Assembly: GCF_014377975.1 (NCBI RefSeq)
Contig: NZ_JACMOO010000257.1
Span: 16,704 to 80,703 of the forward strand
DNA length: 64,000 nt
From: Ferruginibacter sp.
GTDB lineage: Bacteria > Bacteroidota > Bacteroidia > Chitinophagales > Chitinophagaceae
Direction: 5' to 3'
Part shown: positions 8,183 to 17,248 of the stretch, in pieces
Position numbering within the stretch: position 1 is the first letter of the stretch
Layout of the letters: each line of letters opens with the position of its first letter
Made by a program: the position numbers and the translations under genes
Notes under the pieces: model-generated
What the model was told of the DNA's origin: nothing
The model's input: only the letters and a program-made list of their open reading frames with translations
Database searches by the model: none

Positions 8183-9310
8183 ATGCCAGACGAGAAAGAA
8201 AAAAACGCTGAACATTTTTTAGACCTCATACGCAAAAGCAGGCGGGGAAAGTTTAAAATTTATATTGGCATGAGTGCGGGTGTAGGAAAAACTTACCGTA
8301 TGCTGCAGGAAGCACAAACCTTGTTGCGCAATGGTGTGGATGTAAAGATTGGCTACATAGAAACACACAACAGAAAAGAGACGCATGACTTGTTAGAAGG
8401 CCTGCCCGTTATACCAAGGCGTAAGCTGTTTTATAGGGGGAAAGAACTGGATGAGTTTGATGTGCAGGCGGTGATAAACCTTCATCCCGAAGTAGTGATT
8501 GTAGATGAATTGGCGCATAGTAATATCGAAGGCAGCAAAAATGAAAAACGCTGGCAGGATGTAGTGGATATATTAGATGCCGGCATTAATGTTATCAGTG
8601 CGGTAAACATACAACATATAGAAAGTCTGCATGCAAGCATCAAGACAATTACAGGAGTTGATGTAGGAGAACGGATACCAGACAGCGTTTTAGGGCAAGC
8701 CGATGAGGTAGTGAATATTGATTTGACTGCAGATGAACTAATCACCAGGCTAAAAGAAGGCAAGATTTATTCACCTGATAAAATAGAAATTTCTTTAAAG
8801 AATTTCTTTCAGAGCGAACGTATATTACAGTTGAGGGAACTGGCTTTAAAAGAAGTGGCAGGGCAAGTGGAGCGCAAGATAGAGATAGAGTTACCCCGGA
8901 ATACGCATCTTAAAACAGAACGTTTTTTAGCCTGCATCAGCAGCAACCATGAGATAGCAAAAAAAGTAATCCGCAAAACGGCAAGGTTATCATCCTACTA
9001 TAACAGCAAGTGGTATGTGCTGTTTGTGCAAACACCCAAAGAAGATGGCGACAATATTGGCCTGGCGGCGCAACGGCACCTTATAAACAATTTTAAACTG
9101 GCAACGGAGTTAGGCGCAGAGATCATCAAAATAAAAAATAAAAATATTGCCAAAGGAATTCTGGAGGCAAGCGTTGCACAAAATATAACCACTATTTGCA
9201 TAGGTAAACCTCACCTTACTTTATTCAATGTTATCCTCAGTACGCCTGTATTTAACCAGCTTTTAAATAAATTATCCGAATCAGATATTGACATTGTAAT
9301 TTTATCATAA
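8183..9310 (+). CDS. kdpD: KdpD-type sensor, N-terminal KdpD domain plus Usp domain only
   Basis: This 375-aa protein corresponds to the cytoplasmic N-terminal part of E. coli KdpD (894 aa). It has a P-loop GMSAGVGKT at residues 29-37 and a Walker-B-like VVIVDELAHSN near residues 101-111. The motifs GYIETHNRKET and NIQHIESLHASI are characteristic of the KdpD domain, and a universal-stress-protein domain occupies about residues 240-370. There are no membrane segments and no kinase domain; these functions are in the next gene. The stop overlaps the next start (TAATG), so the two halves are translationally coupled. In E. coli this region binds nucleotides and tunes the K+ response. Confidence 0.93.
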   Translation: MPDEKEKNAEHFLDLIRKSRRGKFKIYIGMSAGVGKTYRMLQEAQTLLRNGVDVKIGYIETHNRKETHDLLEGLPVIPRRKLFYRGKELDEFDVQAVINLHPEVVIVDELAHSNIEGSKNEKRWQDVVDILDAGINVISAVNIQHIESLHASIKTITGVDVGERIPDSVLGQADEVVNIDLTADELITRLKEGKIYSPDKIEISLKNFFQSERILQLRELALKEVAGQVERKIEIELPRNTHLKTERFLACISSNHEIAKKVIRKTARLSSYYNSKWYVLFVQTPKEDGDNIGLAAQRHLINNFKLATELGAEIIKIKNKNIAKGILEASVAQNITTICIGKPHLTLFNVILSTPVFNQLLNKLSESDIDIVILS

Positions 9311-10998
9311 TGAAACTTAAAACAAAATTATCCCTGGGTCTTTCTTTTCTATTTGCAGTAATACTGGCCTTTGGTATTCTTGGATTTTTTTATATCAACA
9401 AGCTTAGTAATGATGCTTCAAAGGTTTTAAAAAATAACCACGAATCACTGGTGTATGCCAACAACATGCTGAAAGCATTGGAAGATATTCCGGCACAAAA
9501 AAATGCATTTAAAATATTTGATAATAACCTTATAAAGCAGGAAGCAAATATCACAGAACCTGGTGAAAAAGAAAGTACCGAAGATTTAAGAAAAAATTTT
9601 ACAGAGTTACTGTCCAATCCAAAAGATTCTTCCAACTATGCACAGTTGCGCCAGTCATTGCAGGTAATCAATGCGCTTAACCAGGACGCCATTCTTAAAA
9701 AAAATGATATAGCGCAAAAAACCGCAGAAGATGCCCGCTTTTGGCTTACCCTTATTTTTACCATTTTAATTATTGTTAGTATTACATTTATCTACAATTT
9801 TCCGGCAGTAATTTCAGGTCCGGTAATCAAACTTTCGCAGGGCATCAGGGAAATTGCCAATAAAAATTACAGCCAGAGAATTTACCTCGACCAAAAAGAT
9901 GAATTTGGTGAGCTGGCCAATGCGTTCAACAGTATGGCAGAAAAATTAGATGAATATGAACACAGTAACCTGGCAAAAATTAAGTTTGAGAAAAGCCGGA
10001 TAGAAACCATCATCAACCAGATGAAAGATGGAATTATTGGTCTGGATGACAAGAAGCATATCCTGTTTGTAAATGCGGTTTCTGAAAAAATACTGGGTTT
10101 AAAGGAAAGTGATATCATTGGTAAATATGCAGCAGATATTGCTATCCAAAACGACCTGATGAGAACTTTATTAAAAGAAGAAACAAGAAAAGAATTAAAA
10201 ATTTATGCGGATGAAAAGGAAAGTTTTTTTAGCAAAGATGTAATAAATGTTACTGCCAATGAAGCCGTGATCGGGCAGGTGATTGTATTGCGAAACATTA
10301 CGCCCTATCATGAACTGAATGAAGCCAAAACAAACTTTATTGCCACCGTTTCGCATGAATTAAAAACGCCCATAGCCGCTATCAGAATGAGTTTACAATT
10401 GCTGGATAATAAACAAACGGGCGAAGTTAATACAGAGCAGCAATTATTGCTGGACAGCATAAAAGATGATACCAACCGCTTATTAAAAATAACAGGCGAG
10501 TTACTGAATATGACTCAGGTAGATAGTGGTAAAATACAATTGAGTATTGTTGCCAACGATGCAAAAGAGATGCTGAACTATGCTATCAATGCCAACAAAA
10601 CTGCCGCAGAGCAAAAAAATATTCAGTTAACTATTTCTGTGGCGGAACAATTGCCACAGGTATTGGCAGACAGTGAAAAAACAGCCTGGGTGCTTATTAA
10701 CTTACTATCAAATGCTATTCGCTACTCTCACGATAACTCCGCCATTTTCGTTAGTATTCATTCAAAAGATAAAAAAATATACTTTACTGTAAAAGACACC
10801 GGGCAGGGTATTGCGCCTGAATACAAGGCTAAAATATTCGACCGTTATTTCCGGGTTCCAGGTACGCATAAAGAAGGTACCGGGCTTGGACTTTCTATTT
10901 GTAAAGAATTTATTGAAGCACAGGGCGGACAAATAATGGTAGAAAGTGACTACGGTACCGGGAGTGCTTTTATGCTGGTTTTAAATGCGGCCTCTTAG
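9310..10998 (+). CDS. HAMP-PAS sensor histidine kinase, partner of the split KdpD
   Basis: This 562-aa membrane histidine kinase has a transmembrane helix at about 7-29, a periplasmic helical sensor region to about 145, a second helix at about 150-172, then HAMP (to about 222) and PAS (about 230-330). The HisKA motif VSHELKTP has the phospho-accepting His at 349. The HATPase has NLLSNAIRYS (N box), DTGQGIAPEYKAKIFDRYFR (G1/F) and GTGLGLSICKEF (G2). All catalytic motifs look intact. It overlaps kdpD by one base. The partition into a soluble KdpD/Usp protein and a separate kinase is common in Bacteroidota. No response regulator gene follows or precedes it in the window, so its output partner lies elsewhere. 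Confidence 0.93.
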   Translation: MKLKTKLSLGLSFLFAVILAFGILGFFYINKLSNDASKVLKNNHESLVYANNMLKALEDIPAQKNAFKIFDNNLIKQEANITEPGEKESTEDLRKNFTELLSNPKDSSNYAQLRQSLQVINALNQDAILKKNDIAQKTAEDARFWLTLIFTILIIVSITFIYNFPAVISGPVIKLSQGIREIANKNYSQRIYLDQKDEFGELANAFNSMAEKLDEYEHSNLAKIKFEKSRIETIINQMKDGIIGLDDKKHILFVNAVSEKILGLKESDIIGKYAADIAIQNDLMRTLLKEETRKELKIYADEKESFFSKDVINVTANEAVIGQVIVLRNITPYHELNEAKTNFIATVSHELKTPIAAIRMSLQLLDNKQTGEVNTEQQLLLDSIKDDTNRLLKITGELLNMTQVDSGKIQLSIVANDAKEMLNYAINANKTAAEQKNIQLTISVAEQLPQVLADSEKTAWVLINLLSNAIRYSHDNSAIFVSIHSKDKKIYFTVKDTGQGIAPEYKAKIFDRYFRVPGTHKEGTGLGLSICKEFIEAQGGQIMVESDYGTGSAFMLVLNAAS

Positions 10999-11307
10999 CA
11001 AAAACCAAAAAAACAGGTGAACGATTGTATCGCCATAAAAATTATATAAAATTATTGGGGTGATTTTTTAATATGCCGCTTATTGTGCCTGCTGCCAGCC
11101 CTTTATAGCAGGTAATTAATACGCCTATGAACCAGCTGGTATTTTCTTTTTCAATATAATATGACAGCCCTTCTTTCTTATTTGAACAAATGAAAGAGCC
11201 CGGAAAACCAGATTAATTTTTAGCCAGACTGACTGGCTAATTTAAGCATATGCCGTAGTTGTAAAAGTTGTAATTGGCAAGTCGGTTATAATTTTACAAT
11301 ACGCCCA
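10999..11307. other. Gap between the kdp kinase and katA
   Basis: There is no convincing gene. A hairpin TAGCCAG-ACTGA-CTGGCTA at 11221-11239 could weakly end the kdp transcript, but only three T follow. A minus-strand frame of about 50 codons is open at 11050-11200 without an ATG. I do not consider it coding. Confidence 0.4.
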
Positions 11308-11340
11308 ACAAAAAAAACGTTCCGGTTTTTAGGCCGGAAC
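11308..11340 (-). terminator. Rho-independent terminator of katA
   Basis: Read on the minus strand, GTTCCGG-CCTAAAAA-CCGGAAC is followed by a run of eight T. It begins about 25 bp after the katA stop. Confidence 0.88.
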
Positions 11341-11365
11341 AGTTCTGGTTTTTCTGGAAAATATT

Positions 11366-12898
11366 TTATACAGATTGCATTGCTCCGGTAGTAACCTGAG
11401 TTGCTTTTAATGCACTCATCATTTTATCAACATCTACATTCAAGCCTTTTGCTATTGCCATTCCCAATTGAACATCTGCTCTAAAAAAATGACACAGCTG
11501 CCGGCTAACAATCAAATCTTTTTTGTCGCCTTCAATACCACTCATAGCACCAACAATATTGCTTACTAGGTTGTGCCGGTCGTAATCATTCATCACTGTC
11601 CGATACAGAATTCCTGGTTGTGTATAATGATCATTTTCACCTGCTCCATTTCTGTCGTACCAGTCTGCAAGTGTGCTTTCAAGCTGCATGGATGGTTCTT
11701 TGTATTCTGTGTCTATAACAATATCATCAAAACTATTGGGAAAATAATTTGGTGCATCTTCCCCATTGCCATTGATAGCAAAAGCACCATCACGCTGGTA
11801 ATTATTTACTGCATACGGGCAACGGTTTACAGGTATCTGTTCATAGTTTCCACCCAGGCGATGGCGATGTGCATCAGGATAAGAAAGCAATCTTCCCTGC
11901 AACATTTTATCAGGGGAGTAACCAATGCCATCCACTACATGCGCCGGCGCAAAAGCACTTTGTTCAATTTCGGCAAAATAATTTTTGGGTACCTGGTTTA
12001 GTTCAAGTACACCAACATCTATCAAAGGAAAATCAGTATGTGGCCATACTTTGGTAAGATCAAAAGGGTTGAAGGGAAATGTTTTTGCCTGCTCGTCTGT
12101 CATCACCTGTATTTTTACATTCCATTTTGGAAAGTCCTTCTGGTCGATAGCAGATACCAGATCACGTTGTGAAAAATCAGGATCTTTTCCTTTCATTTCT
12201 GTAGCTTCATCACTGGTAAAATTTTTAATACCCTGTGCAGTTTTAAAATGAAATTTAACCCATACCCTTTCATTACTGCTGTTGATCATTGAAAAGGTAT
12301 GACTGCCATATCCATTCATGTGGCGATGGCCATACGGTGTTCCTCTATCGCTCATCAATATCAATACCTGGTGCAGACTTTCGGGATTTAAACTCCAGTA
12401 ATCCCACATCATAGCAGGGCTTTTACAATTAGTGCGGGGATCCCTTTTTTGAGTATGAATAAAATCACCGAATTTTTTGGGATCTTTTATAAAAAATACG
12501 GGCGTGTTATTACCCACCAAATCCCAGTTGCCATCTTCGGTATAAAATTTAAGGGCAAAACCGCGGGGGTCTCTTTCGGTATCAGCACTTCCCTTTTCGC
12601 CCCCAACCGTACTAAACCTTAACAAGGCTTTGGTCTGTTTTCCAATAGTACTAAAAATTTTGGCCTTGGTATACTTCGTAATGTCGTGCGTTACGGTAAA
12701 AGTACCAAATGCTCCGGAGCCTTTAGCATGAACAACCCTTTCTGGAATACGTTCCCTGTTAAAATGCGCCATCTTTTCGTGCAGGATATAATCCTGTAAT
12801 AACAACGGGCCACGTGGGCCGATGCTCATGGAATTTTCATTTTCAGCAAATGGCCTGCCTGAGGCAGTTGTAAGCCTTTTGCTATTTTCTTCGGTCAT
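11366..12898 (-). CDS. katA: Monofunctional heme catalase
   Basis: It decomposes H2O2 to water and oxygen. It is a clade-3, small-subunit catalase of 510 aa from the preferred start ([20 protein letters not shown]). Motifs seen are the distal His in [14 protein letters not shown], the [20 protein letters not shown] segment, the Asn-containing [11 protein letters not shown], and the proximal Tyr in [21 protein letters not shown]. The ORF track starts 14 codons earlier (12940). A TAAATTTG promoter box overlaps that upstream ATG, so it would be untranscribed, and catalases begin with the MTEE/TTxxGxP region. It diverges from oxyR across a 114-bp gap with an OxyR-like site, so peroxide induction is expected. 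Confidence 0.97.
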   Translation of the reverse strand: MTEENSKRLTTASGRPFAENENSMSIGPRGPLLLQDYILHEKMAHFNRERIPERVVHAKGSGAFGTFTVTHDITKYTKAKIFSTIGKQTKALLRFSTVGGEKGSADTERDPRGFALKFYTEDGNWDLVGNNTPVFFIKDPKKFGDFIHTQKRDPRTNCKSPAMMWDYWSLNPESLHQVLILMSDRGTPYGHRHMNGYGSHTFSMINSSNERVWVKFHFKTAQGIKNFTSDEATEMKGKDPDFSQRDLVSAIDQKDFPKWNVKIQVMTDEQAKTFPFNPFDLTKVWPHTDFPLIDVGVLELNQVPKNYFAEIEQSAFAPAHVVDGIGYSPDKMLQGRLLSYPDAHRHRLGGNYEQIPVNRCPYAVNNYQRDGAFAINGNGEDAPNYFPNSFDDIVIDTEYKEPSMQLESTLADWYDRNGAGENDHYTQPGILYRTVMNDYDRHNLVSNIVGAMSGIEGDKKDLIVSRQLCHFFRADVQLGMAIAKGLNVDVDKMMSALKATQVTTGAMQSV

Positions 12899-12937
12899 GG
12901 AAATATGTTTTAAAGGTGTAAAAAATGAATGAAGGGA

Positions 12938-12945
12938 CAAATTTA
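12938..12945 (-). promoter_or_regulatory. katA -7 promoter box (TAnnTTTG type)
   Basis: The minus strand carries TAAATTTG, a full match to the Bacteroidota -7 consensus TAnnTTTG, about 40 bp before the chosen katA start. No good -33 TTG is at the ideal distance, as can be the case for activator-dependent promoters. It supports the downstream katA start. Confidence 0.5.
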
Positions 12946-12963
12946 AATAATTCTTTCAATAAA

Positions 12964-13003
12964 CTATATTGATATTTATTATAATGATATAGAAAATATC
13001 TAT
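12964..13003. promoter_or_regulatory. Candidate OxyR operator between katA and oxyR
   Basis: ATAG-N7-CTAT occurs exactly at 12989-13003, the half-module of the classical OxyR site (ATAG-N7-CTAT-N7-ATAG-N7-CTAT). An outer symmetrical pair CTATAT (12964) / ATATAG (12987) surrounds it. The second OxyR module is degenerate. It lies 10 bp before the oxyR start and upstream of the katA promoter box, suited to autoregulation and katA activation. The DNA match is seen; binding is inferred. Confidence 0.55.
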
Positions 13004-13012
13004 TTTTACCGT

Positions 13013-13948
13013 ATGACGATTACTCAACTGGAATACATTATTGCATTGGATACTTACCGGCATTTTTCTACTGCTGCGCAAAGGTGTTTTGTAACCCAAC
13101 CTACGCTAAGTATGCAGATACAAAAACTGGAAGAAGAATTGGGTACAAAGCTTTTTGACCGCAGTAAGCAACCCGTTATACCCACCGAAACAGGTGAAGA
13201 AGTAATTCAGCAGGCAAGAGTAATTGTACATAAAGTTAAGATGATGCACCAGTTGATAAAAGATAAACAAGGTGTGTTGCAGGGCGAATTAAGAATAGGC
13301 ATTATACCCACATTGGCACCTTACCTGCTGCCCATGTTTTTACAACCATTTCTTGCAAAATATCCTGATATTAAAATATGGGTAAAAGAAATGACCACGG
13401 ATATTTTAGTAGAAAAACTAAAAGCGGGAAAAATTGATGCAGGTTTGCTGGTAACCCCTTTACAGGAAAATGCCATCAAGGAATATCCCCTGTTTTACGA
13501 AGAGCTGGTGGCCTATGTTTCCAAATCAAATGCTGCTTTTAAAAAAACGTATGTACTTGCGGACGACATTGATCTAAAAGAATTGTGGCTACTGGAAGAG
13601 GGCCATTGTTTTCGCTCGCAGATAATAAATTTGTGTGAACTCAAAAAGCAAAGTAAAGACCATAGCCGTTTTGAATATGAAGCCGGTAGTGTAGAAACAC
13701 TTAGAAAAATGGTAGAGAAAAACAACGGTATTACCATTCTTCCCGAAATGGCCACTCTCGATTTTACATCAAAGCAACTGAATATGGTGCGGCATTTTAA
13801 AGCACCGGTTCCGGTAAGGGAAGTGAGCCTGGTTACACACCGGGACTATGTAAAGAAAAAATTGGTAGATGTACTTAAAGCAGAAATCATTGCATCTATA
13901 CCAGCAAAAATTATGTTGAACAAAAATAAAAATCTGGTAAAAACCTGA
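13013..13948 (+). CDS. oxyR: OxyR, peroxide-sensing LysR-type regulator
   Basis: This 311-aa LysR-type transcription factor has an N-terminal winged helix-turn-helix (FSTAAQRCFVTQPTLSMQIQKLEEEL) and a periplasmic-binding-protein-like sensor domain. The redox motif GHCFRSQIINLC places the peroxidatic and resolving cysteines at positions 199 and 208, the same numbering and spacing as in E. coli OxyR, so this is a genuine H2O2 sensor and not a generic LysR protein. It diverges from katA, and a peroxiredoxin gene follows in the same direction. It ends in a short basic tail (KNKNLVKT). Confidence 0.95.
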   Translation: MTITQLEYIIALDTYRHFSTAAQRCFVTQPTLSMQIQKLEEELGTKLFDRSKQPVIPTETGEEVIQQARVIVHKVKMMHQLIKDKQGVLQGELRIGIIPTLAPYLLPMFLQPFLAKYPDIKIWVKEMTTDILVEKLKAGKIDAGLLVTPLQENAIKEYPLFYEELVAYVSKSNAAFKKTYVLADDIDLKELWLLEEGHCFRSQIINLCELKKQSKDHSRFEYEAGSVETLRKMVEKNNGITILPEMATLDFTSKQLNMVRHFKAPVPVREVSLVTHRDYVKKKLVDVLKAEIIASIPAKIMLNKNKNLVKT

Positions 13949-14113
13949 TGTAGAGAAAAAATGTATAATAAATATGACAATTGAAGTTAACAGAAGGATA
14001 AAAGAATAATTTCAATAGCTTATTGTACAAGTGAAGTGAATGCTGTTTGTTACTATAAGCTTAGGTAAAAAGCAAAATAATTTTAAAATTGTTAAACAAA
14101 AAATTACGGATTA

Positions 14114-14145
14114 TTGTTACCGATATTTTAGTCACTCTATATTTA
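14114..14145 (+). promoter_or_regulatory. Candidate promoter of the peroxiredoxin gene
   Basis: A TTG at 14114-14116, then 21 bp, then TATATTTA at 14138-14145. This is one mismatch from the Bacteroidota TAnnTTTG -7 box at near-ideal spacing, about 20 bp before the ATG. Confidence 0.45.
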
Positions 14146-14165
14146 CACCTTAAAAACACATCATT

Positions 14166-14636
14166 ATGGCAATTGAAATCGGCCAAACAGCCCCTGCATT
14201 TACATTACACGACAGTGAAAAAAACAAAGTAGCCCTGGCAGACTACAAAGGTAAAAATGTACTGCTGATGTTTTTTCCGCAGTCTTTTACGGGCGTGTGT
14301 ACAGCAGAGTTGTGCAGCCTGCGTGACAATATTGCTATTTACAACAATGCCAATGCACAGGTATTCGGCATTTCAGTTGATTCCGTATTTACACTGGCAA
14401 AATTTAAAGAAGAGCAACATTTAAATTTTCCGCTGCTCAGCGATTTTAATAAAGAAGTTTCTACAGCCTATGACGCCATTTATATGAATTGGATATTAGA
14501 CATGAAGGGCGTAAGCAAACGCTCTGCTTTTGTGATAGATAAAGAAGGCATTGTGCGCTATGCGGAAGTACTGGAAAGCGCAGGTGATCTGCCAAATTTT
14601 ACTGCCATCGAAAAAACGCTGGATACACTTAACTAA
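14166..14636 (+). CDS. Peroxiredoxin, PrxQ/AhpE-like thiol peroxidase
   Basis: This 156-aa AhpC/TSA-fold enzyme reduces H2O2 and organic peroxides in the cytoplasm. The active-site motif PQSFTGVC (PxxxTxxC) puts the peroxidatic Cys at 45. A second Cys at 50 (CTAELC, C-x4-C) is the usual resolving position of PrxQ/BCP proteins, so an intramolecular disulfide mechanism is likely. No signal peptide is present. It follows katA-oxyR, forming a compact peroxide-defence cluster. It has its own candidate promoter and a strong hairpin downstream, so it is probably a single-gene unit. AhpE or BCP naming cannot be separated from the sequence alone. Confidence 0.9.
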   Translation: MAIEIGQTAPAFTLHDSEKNKVALADYKGKNVLLMFFPQSFTGVCTAELCSLRDNIAIYNNANAQVFGISVDSVFTLAKFKEEQHLNFPLLSDFNKEVSTAYDAIYMNWILDMKGVSKRSAFVIDKEGIVRYAEVLESAGDLPNFTAIEKTLDTLN

Positions 14637-14652
14637 CCGTTATGTAAATACA

Positions 14653-14686
14653 AAGGGTCAATAATTATAACCTATTATTGACCCTT
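14653..14686. terminator. Stem-loop after the peroxiredoxin gene
   Basis: AAGGGTCAATAAT and ATTATTGACCCTT form a perfect 13-bp stem with an eight-base loop, about 17 bp past the stop. There is no long T-run on either side, so it may act more as an mRNA 3'-end stabiliser than as a classical terminator. Confidence 0.65.
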
Positions 14687-14714
14687 CACAATAAATTGTA
14701 TATTAATTTGTTTA

Positions 14715-15104
14715 ATGCAGGTATTAAATGTTTATAGAATTTTAACTACTTTTACTATACTGAAAAAATTAATAATTATATCAATTGTATTATTTGGATT
14801 AATGTTTACTTCTTTTGCTCAAAATAAAATCGCTGCTTCTAATGGCGAGCCTTGTGCAAAGCTGATTAAATATTATCCAAATCCTGCCACTACGGCAATT
14901 AACTTCGAATTTATTCAAGGTTACGATAAATCTTTTTCCCTGCAGTTATTTAATTTTATGGGCAAAAAGGTTCTGGAGATAAACACGCTTTCTCAGTTAA
15001 CCAATCTTTCCTTAAATAATTTTTATCGTGGTGTATATATTTTTCGCCTCAGCGATAAAAATGGTAACGTGATCGATTCCGGTAAGTTCCAAGTAGTTCG
15101 GTAA
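14715..15104 (+). CDS. Small secreted protein with T9SS type A sorting domain
   Basis: The 129-aa protein has a hydrophobic signal sequence (KLIIISIVLFGLMFTSFAQ, cleavage after Ala-Gln). The mature part is almost wholly a type IX secretion C-terminal sorting domain: YYPNPATTAINFEF, SLQLFNFMGKKVLE, then YRGVYIFRLSDKNGNVIDSGKFQVVR. No other domain fits in the roughly 20 remaining residues, so the exported product has almost no passenger. Either the gene is a 3' remnant of a longer T9SS cargo gene that has gained its own signal peptide, or a true minimal cargo. The start could also be a non-ATG codon closer to the KK of the signal. Confidence 0.75.
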   Translation: MQVLNVYRILTTFTILKKLIIISIVLFGLMFTSFAQNKIAASNGEPCAKLIKYYPNPATTAINFEFIQGYDKSFSLQLFNFMGKKVLEINTLSQLTNLSLNNFYRGVYIFRLSDKNGNVIDSGKFQVVR

Positions 15105-15223
15105 TTTCTCTTTTGATTTCTCCCTTTTTTAAAAAATAATTTTTACTGTAAAGTCTTCAGTATTTCAATCCATTTTTTATACAATTTTTAAACCAGCAGA
15201 TATACGCCTTTCCAATAATTGCA

Positions 15224-16405
15224 TTACAAAACCTGCACAATCAAAAACTTTAAATAATGCGTATTTTCCTGTCCGCGAATGATTGGATGATCGGCTGATT
15301 GTGCATTAAAAACCACCTGTCTTATCTTTCGTTTGGCATCTTTGGCAGCCATTTGTATAATATCTAAAAACAACTCCGGCTGCACCAGGTTAGTACAACT
15401 GGAACTTACTAAAAATCCTCCCGGTTTTACTAATTTTATGCCCCGCAAATTAATTTCCTTGTAGCCCGCAACTGCCTTATCAATGGTACTTCTGTTTTTT
15501 GTAAATGATGGCGGATCAAGCAGTACAACGTCCCATTGCTTTCCTTCCCTGCTCCATTCTTTTAAAACATCAAAGGCATTTACACATTCAAAACGACATA
15601 TTTTTTCGAGATGATTTAATGCCGCATTTTTATTACACATATCAATGGCACCCTGGCTAATATCAAGGCCCAAAACGCTTTTGGCACCGTAATGGGCTGC
15701 CGCTATTTCAAAAGAACCCGTGTAACAAAACGCACCCAAAACATCGGCTCCTTTTACAATGTGCTCAATGGCCCGGCGGTTGTCCTGTTGATCTAAAAAA
15801 TAACCGGTCTTTTGACCGTTGGCAATATCCACATTCATTTTTATTCCATTTTCATGAATGATGATATTGGTGTCAAATTCAGGAGATAAAAATCCTTTGT
15901 GTTGTTCCATTCCTTCCAGTTCCCTAACCGGAACATCATTGCGTTCATAAATACCTTTGGGCGAAAATAACTTTACGAGGGCATTCACGATTGCCGGCTT
16001 CCAGATATCAATCCCCAACGCCAGCGTTTGCACCACAAAATAATCATTGAATTTATCAATAATGAGTTGTGGAATATCATCTGCTTCACCAAAAATTAAA
16101 CGGCAGTTTTCGGTATACCCCAACTTTTGGCGATAAGCCCATGCCTGTTTTATCTTATTATAGAAAAAGGTTTCGTCAATAACAACATCTTTATCTCTGG
16201 TAAGCAATCTTACCATTATTTGCGATTGCGGATTTACATATCCCTTCCCGATAAATTTTTTATCATGCGTAAATACATTCACTATTTCACCTGGTTTGGC
16301 AGCCGCATCCAGGGCTTTACCACGGTTTATCTCATTGGCAAAAATCCAGGGATGTCCCATTTCAACCCGGTTACCCACATTTTTATTAAGAAAAAGACTT
16401 TTCAT
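15224..16405 (-). CDS. rlmI: Class I rRNA large-subunit methyltransferase (RlmI-like)
   Basis: This 393-aa SAM-dependent enzyme resembles RlmI/YccW, which makes m5C1962 in 23S rRNA. An N-terminal PUA-type domain (residues about 1-80) includes NRVEMGHPWIFANEI. The Rossmann methyltransferase has VLGAFCYTGSFEIAAAHYGA (SAM-binding), DVVLLDPPSFTKNRSTID (motif IV) and the catalytic-Cys region VSSSCTNLV. Length and architecture fit the family (E. coli 396 aa). It is convergent with the small T9SS gene and divergent from grpE. The general assignment is safe; the exact target base is inferred from family. Confidence 0.88.
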   Translation of the reverse strand: MKSLFLNKNVGNRVEMGHPWIFANEINRGKALDAAAKPGEIVNVFTHDKKFIGKGYVNPQSQIMVRLLTRDKDVVIDETFFYNKIKQAWAYRQKLGYTENCRLIFGEADDIPQLIIDKFNDYFVVQTLALGIDIWKPAIVNALVKLFSPKGIYERNDVPVRELEGMEQHKGFLSPEFDTNIIIHENGIKMNVDIANGQKTGYFLDQQDNRRAIEHIVKGADVLGAFCYTGSFEIAAAHYGAKSVLGLDISQGAIDMCNKNAALNHLEKICRFECVNAFDVLKEWSREGKQWDVVLLDPPSFTKNRSTIDKAVAGYKEINLRGIKLVKPGGFLVSSSCTNLVQPELFLDIIQMAAKDAKRKIRQVVFNAQSADHPIIRGQENTHYLKFLIVQVL

Positions 16406-16490
16406 GCGGTAAAGGTAACTTTTAACGTGTCTTCCTTTTTAAATTTGCAATCGTAAAGGGTTCAATTGCCAATTTGGCTGTAAATGAAGG

Positions 16491-16520
16491 TTGGCAAAAT
16501 GTTTGACTATCGTACATTTG
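16491..16520 (+). promoter_or_regulatory. Promoter of grpE-dnaJ
   Basis: TTG (16491-16493), exactly 19 bp, then TACATTTG (16513-16520). This is a full match to the Bacteroidota -33/-7 promoter. Transcription would start near 16526, which rules out the long-ORF start at 16484 and supports the ATG at 16577. Confidence 0.75.
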
Positions 16521-16576
16521 CACCCAATTTACCACCTTCATTTCTTTATAAAGAAGAAGGCCTTAATTATTATTAT

Positions 16577-17152
16577 ATGGAACAAAAAATAAAAGGAACA
16601 GAAGACGAACAATTTACATCGGAGCAAATGGAGGGATTCCAGGACATTAATGCGGATTCAGATATTCCTGGAAATACACATTTAAGCAATGAAGACGGAG
16701 AAAATCCGTTAGAAAAAATACAGAGCGAACTGGAGGAACAAAAAGACAAGTACATCCGCCTGTTTGCCGAATTTGATAATTATAAACGCCGCAGTGCAAA
16801 AGAAAGAATTGAACTGATTCAAACTGCCGGAAAAGAGGTTATTACTTCCTTACTGGATGTATTGGATGATAGCGAAAGAGCTGAAAAACAGTTGCAAACC
16901 AGTAAAGATCTGGAACAGATAAAAAAAGGGATTGAACTTGTTTTTGGTAAGTTGAGAAATATTTTACAGGCAAAAGGCTTAAAAGCTATGGAAAGTATCC
17001 ATACTAATTTTGATGTTGAAAAACATGAAGCTATTACTGAAATACCTGCGCCGACCGAAGAGCTGAAAGATAAAGTGTTGGATGAAGTACAAAAAGGATA
17101 TTACCTAAACGACAAAATTATTCGTTTTGCAAAAGTGGTTGTGGGCAAATAA
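16577..17152 (+). CDS. grpE: GrpE nucleotide-exchange factor
   Basis: GrpE exchanges ADP on DnaK. The protein has 191 aa from the preferred start MEQKIKGTEDEQ. The acidic N-terminus and long coiled coil (EKIQSELEEQKDKYIRLFAE) are followed by the family hallmark FDNYKRRSAKERIE and the C-terminal beta-wing with PTEELKDKVLDEVQKGYYLN and IRFAKVVVGK. The track ORF begins 31 codons earlier, but that start precedes the promoter and its extension is low-complexity. dnaJ follows after 96 bp in the same direction. dnaK is not in the window. Confidence 0.96.
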   Translation: MEQKIKGTEDEQFTSEQMEGFQDINADSDIPGNTHLSNEDGENPLEKIQSELEEQKDKYIRLFAEFDNYKRRSAKERIELIQTAGKEVITSLLDVLDDSERAEKQLQTSKDLEQIKKGIELVFGKLRNILQAKGLKAMESIHTNFDVEKHEAITEIPAPTEELKDKVLDEVQKGYYLNDKIIRFAKVVVGK

Positions 17153-17248
17153 TTAGAAAATGTGCCGATAAGCCCATCAGGAATATTTAACTCCGGGTTT
17201 TCGCATAAGCACATTGGCAAATTAGCATAACAGCACATTAAAAAAATT

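Noticed and set aside
11050-11200. About 50-codon open minus frame in the gap before katA
   Set aside because: It has no start codon and no family resemblance, and lies between terminator-like hairpins.
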